DNA of 64,000 nucleotides, taken from positions 310,001-374,000 of the forward strand of contig CBDFGQ010000008.1 in the NCBI GenBank assembly GCA_965247295.1. Reading direction: 5' to 3'. Of this stretch, positions 34,997 through 43,063 are shown piece after piece. A model generated the notes under the pieces. That model was not told the DNA's origin. It saw only the letters and a list, made by a program, of their open reading frames with translations, and searched no databases. Made by a program: the position numbers and the translations under genes. Source of the stretch: CBDFGQ01 sp965247295. GTDB taxonomy: Bacteria; Chloroflexota; Dehalococcoidia; Lucifugimonadales; JAGWBF01. Position 1 is the first letter of the stretch, and each line of letters opens with the position of its first letter.

Positions 34997-37348
34997 ATGG
35001 ACGCTTCGGCCTTCCTCACCGACATTATACAGGTCCCCTGGTATCACCAACAGATAGTTCACACGGAGCACATTCCTCCGCGCCAGGCCGCAACAGGCGT
35101 GACCCGTGTCCCCATTCATCCGTCGCTCCAGGCCACCATAGAGCGCCAGGGCCTCTGGCCGCTGTACGCCCATCAGGCACAGGCCCTGGATGCCCTGCAG
35201 GATGGCGCTAACGTCGTCATATCCACTCCCTCGGCCAGCGGCAAAAGCCTGTGCTACAACCTGGCCGTGCTGGACGCGCTACTGAGGGACAGGACCACCC
35301 GGGCCATCTGCGTATACCCCGCCAAGGCCCTCGCCCAGGACCAGCTCAGGGGGCTCAAGGAAATGGGGCGCGGGCTAGCCTTCCGGGCGGCCATTTATGA
35401 CGGCGATACCCCCGGTCACGAGAGGTCCTCCATCAGGAGGTCCACTCAGATACTTCTTACCAATCCCGACATGCTTCACCTGGGAATACTGCCCAACCAC
35501 AGGGCCTGGTCTCGCCTTATTCGAGGGCTGCGTTACGTGGTGCTGGACGAGGCCCACGTGTACCGAGGCGTCTTCGGCTCGCACGTGGCCAACGTGGTCA
35601 GGCGTCTCCGGCGCCTATGCAGTCTTTACGGGAGCGCTCCCCAGTTCATCCTCTGCTCCGCCACCATCGGCAATCCTGGGGAGCTGGCCCGGCGGCTCAC
35701 CGGTCTCTCCTGCCAGGTTATAGACAGGGATGGAGCTCCCTACGGCGGGAAGCGCTTCGTCTTCTGGAACCCGCCGACGGTGGAAGCTGCCGTTTCACCC
35801 GACGCTCCGGGGCGGCCGCTGGATGGGGGCATTCCGCCGGAGACACAGCGGATGGTCAGGCCGGGGAAGGGCCGGCGCAGCACTAACATCGATGCCGCTA
35901 CCCTTTTCGCCGAGCTGGTCAGCCGCTCCGTTCGGGCCATAACATTTGTGCGGACCCGCCGGGTGGCGGAGCTCGTTTACCTGTATGCCCGGGAGCAGCT
36001 GGACGGTAAACGGCCCGCCCTGTCCGAGAGGATAAGCCCCTATAGAGCTACTTACCTGCCTGAGGACAGGAGGCGCATAGAGCGAGCCCTTTTCCAGGGT
36101 GAGCTTATGGGCGTGGCCACCACCAACGCTCTAGAATTGGGGATCGACGTGGGTAGCCTGGACGCCAGCGTGATAACGGGGTATCCGGGCAGTGTATCCA
36201 GCACGTGGCAGCAGGCTGGAAGGAGTGGCAGGCGTACGGAGGAGTCCCTCGCGGTCCTGGTGGCACAGGATAATCCCCTGGACCAGTACGTCATAAGGCA
36301 TCCTGAGACCTTCTTTGGACGCCCTGTAGAGAATGCCCTCGTATCCCCGGAGAACCCCTATATCGCCCAGCCCCATCTGATGTGCGCTGCCTACGAATCC
36401 CCACTGACATCCCAGGACGAAGAGCTGTTCGGATCCAGCTACCTGGCACATCTGAACAGCCTGCAGGAGAGGGGACTGGTCAGAAAGGGGAACGGAGCCT
36501 GGTACGCCACGCCCGCTATTCCCTATCCGGCAGAGACGGTCAACATCCGGTCGACCTCGTCCGATAACTACCTGGTGGTGGTGGAGGGGTCGGGTGTGAT
36601 CCTGGAAACGGTGGACGAGTCTTCCGCCTTTCAGCAACTCCATCAAGGAGCGGTGTACCTGCACCAGGGGGAGCCCTACCTGGTTGTTCGGCTGGACCTC
36701 GAGTCCCGGACGGCCCATGTGGCGCCCAGTGACGGAGAGTATTACACGCAGATCAGGGACCTGACGGACATAAGAATACTTGATGTTCTCCGGTCCAAGG
36801 TGGCAGGAGGCGTAGAGGTGTGCCTCGGGAATGTGGAAGTCACTAATTACATCCTGGGCTTTAAGAAGCGTCGGCCCTTCACCGAGGAGATAATTGGGGA
36901 GGAGTACCTGGACCTCCCCCCTAGGCGATTCAGCACAGTGGCCTTGTGGTTCTATGTACCCCAGGGCGTTCTGGACAACGTCAAGGTAGCCCCGTTGGAC
37001 CTGGCGGGCGGGCTGCATGCCGCGGAGCACGCCGCCATTGGCGTCCTACCCCTCTACGCCCTGTGCGACCGTAACGATATAGGGGGCGTATCCACACCCC
37101 TCCACCCCGACACTGGAAAGCCACAGGTCTTCATATACGACGGTCACCCAGGAGGGATTGGCATAGCGGAGCGAGGCTACCAGGTTATTGAAGATCTGTG
37201 GAGTACAACCCTGAAGTTGGTCTCGGAATGCGAGTGCAGCGCCGGTTGCCCTAGCTGCATCCAGTCGCCCAAGTGCGGCAACAACAACCAGCCCCTGGAC
37301 AAGGCTGTCGCCACAGAGCTGCTGTCGGCTCTGTGCGCCATTCCCTAG
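34997..37348 (+). CDS. DEAD/DEAH-box helicase with DUF1998 domain, MrfA/Hrq1-like
   Basis: 783 aa. Helicase motifs: QAQALDALQDGANVVISTPS then ASGKSLCYN (motif I), YVVLDEAHVYRGVFGSH (II, DEAH), LCSATIGNP (III), TNALELGIDVGSLDASVITG (V), and WQQAGRSGRRTEESL (VI). The C-terminal DUF1998 has four cysteines in CECSAGCPSCIQSPKCGNNN, the metal site of the MrfA family. B. subtilis MrfA repairs mitomycin C adducts with MrfB. No mrfB-like exonuclease is adjacent. Confidence 0.92.
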   Translation: MDASAFLTDIIQVPWYHQQIVHTEHIPPRQAATGVTRVPIHPSLQATIERQGLWPLYAHQAQALDALQDGANVVISTPSASGKSLCYNLAVLDALLRDRTTRAICVYPAKALAQDQLRGLKEMGRGLAFRAAIYDGDTPGHERSSIRRSTQILLTNPDMLHLGILPNHRAWSRLIRGLRYVVLDEAHVYRGVFGSHVANVVRRLRRLCSLYGSAPQFILCSATIGNPGELARRLTGLSCQVIDRDGAPYGGKRFVFWNPPTVEAAVSPDAPGRPLDGGIPPETQRMVRPGKGRRSTNIDAATLFAELVSRSVRAITFVRTRRVAELVYLYAREQLDGKRPALSERISPYRATYLPEDRRRIERALFQGELMGVATTNALELGIDVGSLDASVITGYPGSVSSTWQQAGRSGRRTEESLAVLVAQDNPLDQYVIRHPETFFGRPVENALVSPENPYIAQPHLMCAAYESPLTSQDEELFGSSYLAHLNSLQERGLVRKGNGAWYATPAIPYPAETVNIRSTSSDNYLVVVEGSGVILETVDESSAFQQLHQGAVYLHQGEPYLVVRLDLESRTAHVAPSDGEYYTQIRDLTDIRILDVLRSKVAGGVEVCLGNVEVTNYILGFKKRRPFTEEIIGEEYLDLPPRRFSTVALWFYVPQGVLDNVKVAPLDLAGGLHAAEHAAIGVLPLYALCDRNDIGGVSTPLHPDTGKPQVFIYDGHPGGIGIAERGYQVIEDLWSTTLKLVSECECSAGCPSCIQSPKCGNNNQPLDKAVATELLSALCAIP

Positions 37349-37448
37349 CACAGGTCCGCTTAAGCCCTCCCCCATCACTTAAGGCCCATCTAAACGGAGG
37401 AGAGGGCGGTTCCCTGAGGCAGGATTTCCAGCGGAACACCAGGCAGGG

Positions 37449-37757
37449 TCACGCAGGCGATCGCTTACCAATTCTCTGGTCTATCGCCTTAAGCAGGTCC
37501 TGAAGGTCGGGGAAGAGGTGGGCATCGGGCTCATGGCGGTGCTCCGCCACCAGCTCCCCGTCGATACGCACATCGAACTTGCCGTGGGGACTCGGCACGA
37601 GCTTGAATTGGCTTATATGCTCCCCGACTCGGCTGAGCGTCTCGCCCGCCATCCAGGCGGCTCTCAACGCGTGCCGTCAATCGTGGCAGTATAGAATCTC
37701 TATCTCCAGCCTCTGGGCAGCTGCCCCCTCGGCGCTAGGCTTACCGTCCTGGGCCAT
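37449..37757 (-). CDS. SelW/Rdx-family protein with in-frame TGA (probable selenocysteine, CxxU)
   Basis: From ATG 37757 the frame gives 26 residues ending LEIEILYCHD, then TGA (37679-37677), then RHALRAAWMAGETLSRVGEH and onward to TGA stop at 37449 (102 residues). The SelW/SelT/SelH/Rdx family has a thioredoxin-like fold with a CxxU or CxxC active site at the end of the first strand; here C24-H-D-U27. Downstream FKLVPSPHGKFDVRIDGEL is the family signature. Read from the internal start alone the product would lack the active site. A hairpin with 21-nt spacing follows the TGA. GGGGGTG lies before the ATG, and a promoter at 37799-37827. Expected role: thiol redox, glutathione-linked, in the cytosol. 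Confidence 0.85.
37646..37679 (-). promoter_or_regulatory. Candidate bacterial SECIS element of the SelW-like gene
   Basis: On the minus strand, TGA at 37679-37677 is followed 16 nt later by CCGCC-UGGAU-GGCGG (37660-37646): a 5-bp stem and 5-nt loop. The loop starts 21 nt after the TGA and has GG within its first three bases, as bacterial SECIS elements require a G near the start of the apical loop. Confidence 0.65.
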
Positions 37758-37798
37758 CTCGCACCCCCTTAGTAAGAGTATTGTAAGATGCCAAATGA

Positions 37799-37827
37799 AT
37801 GCTATCTCCCGTAAGCATCAGAGTCAA
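37799..37827 (-). promoter_or_regulatory. Promoter of the SelW-like gene
   Basis: Minus strand: TTGACT, a 17-nt spacer, TAGCAT, overlapping the last codons of the alpha/beta hydrolase gene. A TACAAT further downstream has no -35. Confidence 0.5.
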
Positions 37828-38609
37828 TCGCGGTTGTCTTCCAGGGACGTCATAAACTCTGCCAGGGTCCGAAAGTAGAGTGGCTGGTCCACCGAATATG
37901 TATCATTATGCCCCGCGCCGGGGATCAGGAAGAGCGCCTTGGACTGGGTGGCGGCGGCGTATAGCCTTTGCGCCTGTTCGACGGGAACGATCTCGTCCCT
38001 GGCTCCATGGAGAATGAGGAGGGGGCAGGATACGCTGGCGATGCGGGATAGGGAGTCGTACTTGCCCCGAACCAGCAGGTGGAGGGGCAGATGAGGGAAG
38101 GCAACTTTGGCCATGTCCTGGACCGAGGCGAAGGGGGACTCCAGAATGAGCCCGTAGGGCCGTCGCCGGGTGGCCAGCCACAGGGCAACGGCGGCCCCCA
38201 GCGAGCGGCCGAAATACACTATCCTGTGGGGAGCGATGTCCTGTCGAGAAAGTACGTACTCCAGCGCCGCGGTGGCATCTTGATAGGTGCCCTTTTCCGA
38301 GGCGCGCCCCTCGCTGAGACCATAGCCCCGGTAGTCGAACAGCAGGATGTTGACGCCCAGCTGACGGTGGAGGAGCGTCAGGTTCTCCAGCCGGTGGCTG
38401 ATATTGCCGGCATTTCCGTGGAACCAAATCCAGGTCACGTCCTTATCGCCCGGCACGAACCAGCCATGGAGCGTGACACCGCCTTTGGCCGGAAATCGTA
38501 CCTCCTGGAAATCTAGTCCCCAGTGGGCTGGCCTCCCCACCAGCTCACTTTCCGGATAGAAAATGAACCTGCTTTCTATCACGGCACTGTCCCGGGTTTT
38601 TGATCCCAC
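37824..38609 (-). CDS. Alpha/beta hydrolase, BEM46/ABHD13-like
   Basis: 261 aa. Oxyanion-hole region FHGNAGNISHRLENL, YRGYGLSEGRASEKG, nucleophile elbow GRSLGAAVALWLA, acid LLILHGARDEIVP and catalytic His in GAGHNDTYS: the complete Ser-Asp-His triad of the BEM46/YqkD group. Serine hydrolase, probably esterase or thioesterase; the substrate is unknown. The start is uncertain: GTG 38609 has GGAG-containing sequence about 25 nt upstream, and an internal GTG at residue 10 (38582) is possible. It begins 30 bp after the enoyl-CoA hydratase gene. Confidence 0.85.
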   Translation of the reverse strand: MGSKTRDSAVIESRFIFYPESELVGRPAHWGLDFQEVRFPAKGGVTLHGWFVPGDKDVTWIWFHGNAGNISHRLENLTLLHRQLGVNILLFDYRGYGLSEGRASEKGTYQDATAALEYVLSRQDIAPHRIVYFGRSLGAAVALWLATRRRPYGLILESPFASVQDMAKVAFPHLPLHLLVRGKYDSLSRIASVSCPLLILHGARDEIVPVEQAQRLYAAATQSKALFLIPGAGHNDTYSVDQPLYFRTLAEFMTSLEDNRD

Positions 38610-38639
38610 TTCATCGGACCGGTCCGTTATATCTCCGTA

Positions 38640-39440
38640 TCATCTGGCCTTCCAATCTGGCTTACGCTTCTCCGCAAAGGCCCGGGGGCCCTCTTTCGAG
38701 TCTTCGCTCAGGAGCAGCCTATCGTACATGTGATAGGTGAGGGATGTGGAGGCGTGGGCGCTCATGTCCAGGCTCCTGTAGGCCAGCTCCTTGAAGTACC
38801 TTAGGGACAGTGGTGCATTGTCCGCTATACGCCGGGCCGTGGCTATGGCCTCTTCCAGGAGACGCTCCCTGGGCACCACCAGGTTGACGAAACCGATCTC
38901 GCGGGCCCTCTCGGCAGTGATGGGCTCCGATGTGAGGACCAGCTCCATCACCACTGCCATGGGTATTAATTTCGATAGGAGAACGGCGAAAGGAGGAAGC
39001 AGGCCCACCCGAGTCTCGGTGATACCTAGAAGTGCGTCGTCGGACGCTATTCGGAGATCGCACATCTGGGCGATGGACCAGCCCCCAGCCAGGGCATAGC
39101 CGTTGATGGCCGCGATGAGGGGCTTCCACGTTTGGGGCCACATGTAAGGACGCTCAGGACTGGTGCTGTCCTCGGCCCTGGCCTGTATTCCCGCGGCGTC
39201 GTCCTCTGCCCGCTCCTTCAGGTCCCTCCCGGCGCAAAAGGCGCGACCCGCACCGGTGATGATGGCTGCCCCCATTCCGTCGTCCTGGTCGAACCGCAGT
39301 ATGGCGCCGCCGAGCTCGCGGCGCAACTGCCGGTTGATGGCGTTAAGTGATTCGGGGCGGTTGAGGGTGATAACGGCCACCCGGTCCATCTCCTCGTACA
39401 GTACAGCCTGGCCGGGTTCCGCGAACTCTGCTGATCCCAT
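38640..39440 (-). CDS. Enoyl-CoA hydratase/isomerase (crotonase) family protein
   Basis: 266 aa. Oxyanion-hole motifs AFCAGRDLKERAED and INGYALAGGWSIAQMCDLRI; the second acidic position is ITETRVGLLPPFAVLL. The first catalytic Glu of classic hydratases is replaced near GGWSIAQ, so isomerase, hydrolase or decarboxylase chemistry is equally possible. ATG 39440 follows GGGGGTACC. Upstream of the alpha/beta hydrolase on the same strand. Confidence 0.87.
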   Translation of the reverse strand: MGSAEFAEPGQAVLYEEMDRVAVITLNRPESLNAINRQLRRELGGAILRFDQDDGMGAAIITGAGRAFCAGRDLKERAEDDAAGIQARAEDSTSPERPYMWPQTWKPLIAAINGYALAGGWSIAQMCDLRIASDDALLGITETRVGLLPPFAVLLSKLIPMAVVMELVLTSEPITAERAREIGFVNLVVPRERLLEEAIATARRIADNAPLSLRYFKELAYRSLDMSAHASTSLTYHMYDRLLLSEDSKEGPRAFAEKRKPDWKAR

Positions 39441-39779
39441 GGTACCCCCTAGGTAAGGTCTACAGTGATCTTACTGAACGATCCATTAACGTCTAGATTT
39501 CACCCCCTCTCTAGCTCTCTCCCGTCAAGGGGGAGAAAAATTCCTTCCCCTCTCGATGGGGAGAGGCTAGGGCCTGCCCCGGGCCTGTCGAAGGGATGAG
39601 GGTGAAACCGGAGATGTTAAGTTTGGCTTCTGATGTATCGCCCTATATTTGATAGGCTGGTCGCGCGAAGGTACCTGGATCGGTCGGTGTAATGTGTCCT
39701 GGATGGGCAGGGCTTCAATCGGGTTCCAGCCTCAGAGGTTGGGCGACAAGGTTGTGCCCGTCTTCGGCACCGGCGTCCC
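39441..39779. other. Intergenic region between enoyl-CoA hydratase and HIT genes
   Basis: No gene supported. It contains a 110-bp repeat-like element with inverted ends (39498-39607). Confidence 0.5.
39498..39607. repeat. Repeat-like element with TTTCACCC/GGGTGAAA inverted ends
   Basis: 8-bp perfect terminal inverted repeats enclose two CTCTC-rich fold-back arms (CTCTCTCCC...GGGGGAGA and CCCCTCTCGATGGGGAGAGG). The interior resembles the family B repeat core found at 15705, 19779 and 54191. No ORF. Confidence 0.55.
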
Positions 39780-40115
39780 TCAAGCGTAGGGCCCTAGGTA
39801 CATGCCGCCCAGAACGTGCAGGTGGCCGTGCTCCTGTGACTGCATGGCGTCGTGGCCAAAGTTGGAGAGGAGGCGGTACCCTGTTGGACAGAACTGCTCC
39901 CCCATTTCCACGGCAGCCCTGCCTACGCGCGCCATGGTCCCGTTGCTCCACAGTTCCTTCTGGGAAAGGTGGGCCTTGGGCATCACCAGGAGCATTACCG
40001 GCGCCCACTGGAGAACGTTGTCGATTACGATGATCTCGTCGTCTTCGTACCTTATAGTAGCCGGTGACCTTCGGCTAACGATTTCGCAAAATTTGCAGCC
40101 CACCTTCTGGTCCAA
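39780..40115 (-). CDS. HIT-family (histidine triad) nucleotide-binding protein
   Basis: 111 aa. N-terminal zinc-type pair CKFCEIVSR, DDEIIVIDNVLQWAP, VMPKAHLSQKE, and the triad motif EHGHLHVLGG (H-x-H-x-H-like) near the C-terminus. A nucleotide hydrolase/transferase of the HINT/Fhit type. The start is TTG 40115, immediately after the TAG of the MBL gene, with GGAG 6 nt upstream; GTG 40103 is possible. It is translationally coupled to the preceding gene. Confidence 0.85.
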   Translation of the reverse strand: MDQKVGCKFCEIVSRRSPATIRYEDDEIIVIDNVLQWAPVMLLVMPKAHLSQKELWSNGTMARVGRAAVEMGEQFCPTGYRLLSNFGHDAMQSQEHGHLHVLGGMYLGPYA

Positions 40116-40952
40116 CTACAGCTCCTTAGGCTCAATGATCAGCTTGCCGTCCCTTCTCACAGGTGTGCCCGCCTTGAGCCCGTCGCCGTGGCCGAAGATT
40201 AGCAGCCAGCTCTCCTTTACCGCCTGGTCCAGGATCTGGCTCTTACGAGCAAGGGTATCCAGTGGGTACATGTCCCACGCGGTGATATAGGGCAAGGGCA
40301 GGTGATGGGCCGTGGGCAATACATCGCCCAGACACGCGACCCGCTGGTCGCCCGAGTCGATGAACACGATCTGATGCCCCGAGGTGTGCCCACCCGTGAC
40401 TTTAAGACATACACCTGGGGCTATCTCCGTATCGCCTTCCAAAAGTTCGAGCTGTCCGCTCGTCTCCAGGGGCATGAAGTCTTCAGGTATGTAGCCTGCC
40501 CTGGTCCGTTCGCTCGGGTGGGTGGCATCGTGCCAGTCCTTCCGTTGGACCAAGTAGGTTGCCTTGGGGAAGGTCGGTACGGGCTTATCCCCGAAACCCG
40601 GTCTCGTACACCCTCCCGCGTGATCAAAGTGGAGGTGCGTGAGGACGACCGTGTCCACGTCCTCCACCGCCAATCCATGCGCTCTGAGGTCGCTGGCCAG
40701 GCCCCCAGCCCTCATGTCGTACATGGTCCTACGCCGAAGGGGATGCTTGTTGCCGACCCCTGTGTCCACCAGGATGGTCTTGCCTCCGGCGCGGATCAGC
40801 GGACAGTTGAGGCCCATCCTGACCCGGTTACGCCTATCGGCGCGGCTGAGGGTGTTCCATATCACCTTTGGCACCACGCCGAAGAGGGCGCCACCGTCCA
40901 GGCGGATGGTGCCATCAGAAAGGAGAGATATCTCGACGTTGCCGACTTTCAT
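40116..40952 (-). CDS. Metallo-beta-lactamase-fold hydrolase
   Basis: 278 aa. Metal motif TVVLTHLHFDHAGGCT (HxHxDH), VTGGHTSGHQIVF, and LIFGHGDG at the C-terminal His. N-terminal strands ISLLSDGTIRLDGGALFGVV are typical of the lactonase/AHL-lactonase-like group of MBL enzymes. Substrate unknown. A consensus promoter puts the transcription start about 3 nt before the ATG, so the message seems leaderless. Confidence 0.88.
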   Translation of the reverse strand: MKVGNVEISLLSDGTIRLDGGALFGVVPKVIWNTLSRADRRNRVRMGLNCPLIRAGGKTILVDTGVGNKHPLRRRTMYDMRAGGLASDLRAHGLAVEDVDTVVLTHLHFDHAGGCTRPGFGDKPVPTFPKATYLVQRKDWHDATHPSERTRAGYIPEDFMPLETSGQLELLEGDTEIAPGVCLKVTGGHTSGHQIVFIDSGDQRVACLGDVLPTAHHLPLPYITAWDMYPLDTLARKSQILDQAVKESWLLIFGHGDGLKAGTPVRRDGKLIIEPKEL

Positions 40953-40961
40953 AGTGCCATG

Positions 40962-40990
40962 AATATATGAGGAGCCTGACTACATGTCAA
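40962..40990 (-). promoter_or_regulatory. Promoter of the MBL-HIT operon
   Basis: Minus strand: perfect TTGACA, a 17-nt spacer, TATATT. The -10 ends 9 nt before ATG 40952. Confidence 0.8.
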
Positions 40991-41023
40991 TTGCCGGTCT
41001 CATCTGGGTGCGAAGCTGATGGC

Positions 41024-42430
41024 CTATTGGCGTGGGCGGCTTTGCTTGGCAGCACCGCTGCCCCGTGGACGCTGGTCACGGTAGTCTGGGGCCAGAATGG
41101 AGACCCACTCGACCAGCGCGTCGTTGAGGCGGGAGGCTATCCGCGGCTTCGACTCATCCAGCTGCTTCAGCGAATTGCCATTGAAGGTGATGATGGTGGG
41201 CAGGCGGGCGTTTTGGCGATGTACGATGATCTGGTAGAGCTTCTCCTCGGCCCATGGAGTGCTGTTCTCCGAGCCCAGATCGTCCAGTACCAGCAAGGGG
41301 GACCCCTTTACCTCCTCGAAGAGGTCATCGTACCCGGTGGGGCTGTCGGGCCTGAAGGTAGCCCGCAGGTGGTCGAGGAGGGCGGGCACAAAGGCGAAGA
41401 AAGCCGGCTGCCCCCGATTGAGAGCCTCATTGATCGTGGCCACGGCCAGGTGGGTCTTGCCACAACCGTTAAGCCCAGTGATGAAGAGCCAGCCCCTGGG
41501 CGCTTCAGAGAAACTTTTGGCCATCTCGAAGGCAGAGCGTAGGTTATCTCGCTCCTGCTCCCTGGCCCGAACATCCCGACCAAGCTTGAAGGTGTCGAAG
41601 GTCATCTCCTTGAGCATGTCCTCCTGAAGGCCTCCCACCTCCCGGAGAAGCTCCACGCTGCCCTCGCCTAGGGTGTGCACCACCGAGAACCCCGTGGCCT
41701 CCAGTCTGGTCCTGATGGCTTCATCAACCCTTTCAATGGGACCCCGGAGAGTTATGACCGTGGGGAGCAGGGCGTTGGAGCGGTGGTTGAACACCTGGAA
41801 GAGCTTCTCCTGGGCCCAGGCCGTACTGCTCTGGGAGCCCAAGTCGTCCAGCACCAGGATAGGGGCCTCCCGAACGCGGTGAAACAGCTCGTCGTAGGAC
41901 ACGTCGCTTTCGCCCGCAAAGGTCCCCCTCAGATCATCCATGAAGTCGGGGACGAACTTGAAGAATACGGCGTGGCCCCGCTCGATACACCTGTTGGCGA
42001 TGGCGGCCGCCAGGTGCGTTTTTCCGGAACCGCTGGGGCCCGTAAGGACGAGCCATCCCCGTGGCTCCTCGGCGAACTCTCGGGCGGCCTTCAGCGCCGC
42101 TCGGAAGAGCCTGCGGCCCTCGGGTTCGGAGAGGCGGCCCTCGGGGTTGGTATCGTCAAAATTGACCCGGCTCAGGGGACCCAGGTTGCTGTAGCGTTGC
42201 AGCCGGTCGAGGCGACTTTGCTGTAGCTCCCTGTCCTGACAACGGCATGGGAAAACCTCACCGAAGTCGGGGTGCCCGAACGGGACCCGATGGCTTACCC
42301 AGCCCGTTCCCTTGCAGACCGGGCAGACTTCCCCATCGTCAGGACCGAGGTAGCCTGCCCCGTTGTCGGAGGTAGGCCTCGAATTCCTCTGCGCTTGTAT
42401 TCTTCTTAGAATGTCCCCCAGGCTCTCCAT
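41024..42430 (-). CDS. Putative helicase loader with two tandem DnaC/DnaI-type AAA+ domains
   Basis: 468 aa. N-terminal zinc-binding region with C36, C39, C62, C64 (VCPVCKGTGW and PCRCQD), as in DnaI. First AAA+ module: Walker A GPSGSGKT (131-138), Walker B LVLDDLGS (192-199), arginine-bearing TRLEATGF. Second module: Walker A GLNGCGKT (319-326), Walker B LVLDDLGSENS (380-390), SRLNDALV. The modules align with each other (APRGWLFITG against EPRGWLVLTG; FFAFVPALLDHLRATF against FFKFVPDFMDDLRGTF). Known loaders have one AAA+ module. Downstream of dnaB and a dnaD-like gene, it probably loads DnaB. AAGGA precedes ATG 42430; it overlaps the dnaD-like gene by 92 bp. Confidence 0.88.
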   Translation of the reverse strand: MESLGDILRRIQAQRNSRPTSDNGAGYLGPDDGEVCPVCKGTGWVSHRVPFGHPDFGEVFPCRCQDRELQQSRLDRLQRYSNLGPLSRVNFDDTNPEGRLSEPEGRRLFRAALKAAREFAEEPRGWLVLTGPSGSGKTHLAAAIANRCIERGHAVFFKFVPDFMDDLRGTFAGESDVSYDELFHRVREAPILVLDDLGSQSSTAWAQEKLFQVFNHRSNALLPTVITLRGPIERVDEAIRTRLEATGFSVVHTLGEGSVELLREVGGLQEDMLKEMTFDTFKLGRDVRAREQERDNLRSAFEMAKSFSEAPRGWLFITGLNGCGKTHLAVATINEALNRGQPAFFAFVPALLDHLRATFRPDSPTGYDDLFEEVKGSPLLVLDDLGSENSTPWAEEKLYQIIVHRQNARLPTIITFNGNSLKQLDESKPRIASRLNDALVEWVSILAPDYRDQRPRGSGAAKQSRPRQ

Positions 42431-43061
42431 CGTCCTTTCCTTGGGTGGCCCACCGCCTTAGAGTGGCCTCGATATAGCGCCAGTTCCGCGCGTTGCGGCT
42501 CACAGCTATCTTGAAAGCATCCTGAATCCAGGGCCAGGGGTAGCTGCTCTCCGCCTCCTTCATCTCCTCGGCCAGTATGGGGGTCAGTACACCTATGTTG
42601 TCTTCGTACAGAGCGAAGATGTTTTCCACCCTGCCGGCTGGCTCGTCGTCGGCAATATGGGCCGACGCGCCCTCGTCGACCACGAACTCTCCCCTACCCA
42701 TGGTGGCGATGGCCCGCCGCCCGGGTCCGTCGTTGAGCAGATAGACCTCACCATCCTCTGTACCATTCCTAGCCCGCAGAAATAGAAAAGTTCCTCTTCT
42801 GACCCCCAACGCCATCCCTCGCCGGATGGCCTCCCGGGGAGGGACGTCGAGGCCCTTCAGCCCGGATAGGAGCACCCTGTCCAGGAGCAGCTCTCTCAGG
42901 CCCACATAACGAGGGTACCCCTTCTTCTTGTGCAACAGCCATATGGCCCTGAGGGTGCACTTCAGCTCGGCCGGGTCCTGGATGGCCTCCAGCAGCGGGC
43001 CAAACAGCGGGTTGGGCACCGGGGTGTATCGGGTCCCATCGGGAAAGCCGGAAAATCGCAT
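42339..43061 (-). CDS. DnaD-domain replication initiation protein
   Basis: 240 aa. The N-terminal half is probably a winged helix (PAELKCTLRAIWLLHKKKG). The DnaD/DnaB2 domain is near residues 145-215: NIFALYEDNIGVLTPILAEE, then WIQDAFKIAVSRNARNWRYI and EATLRRWATQG, the Y-x4-I...W-x-Y-I-x2-I-L-x2-W pattern. In Firmicutes DnaD-type proteins act with DnaI to load DnaB at origins. It starts 2 bp after the dnaB stop and its 3' end overlaps the loader gene. Confidence 0.85.
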   Translation of the reverse strand: MRFSGFPDGTRYTPVPNPLFGPLLEAIQDPAELKCTLRAIWLLHKKKGYPRYVGLRELLLDRVLLSGLKGLDVPPREAIRRGMALGVRRGTFLFLRARNGTEDGEVYLLNDGPGRRAIATMGRGEFVVDEGASAHIADDEPAGRVENIFALYEDNIGVLTPILAEEMKEAESSYPWPWIQDAFKIAVSRNARNWRYIEATLRRWATQGKDDGEPGGHSKKNTSAEEFEAYLRQRGRLPRS

Positions 43062-43063
43062 GG

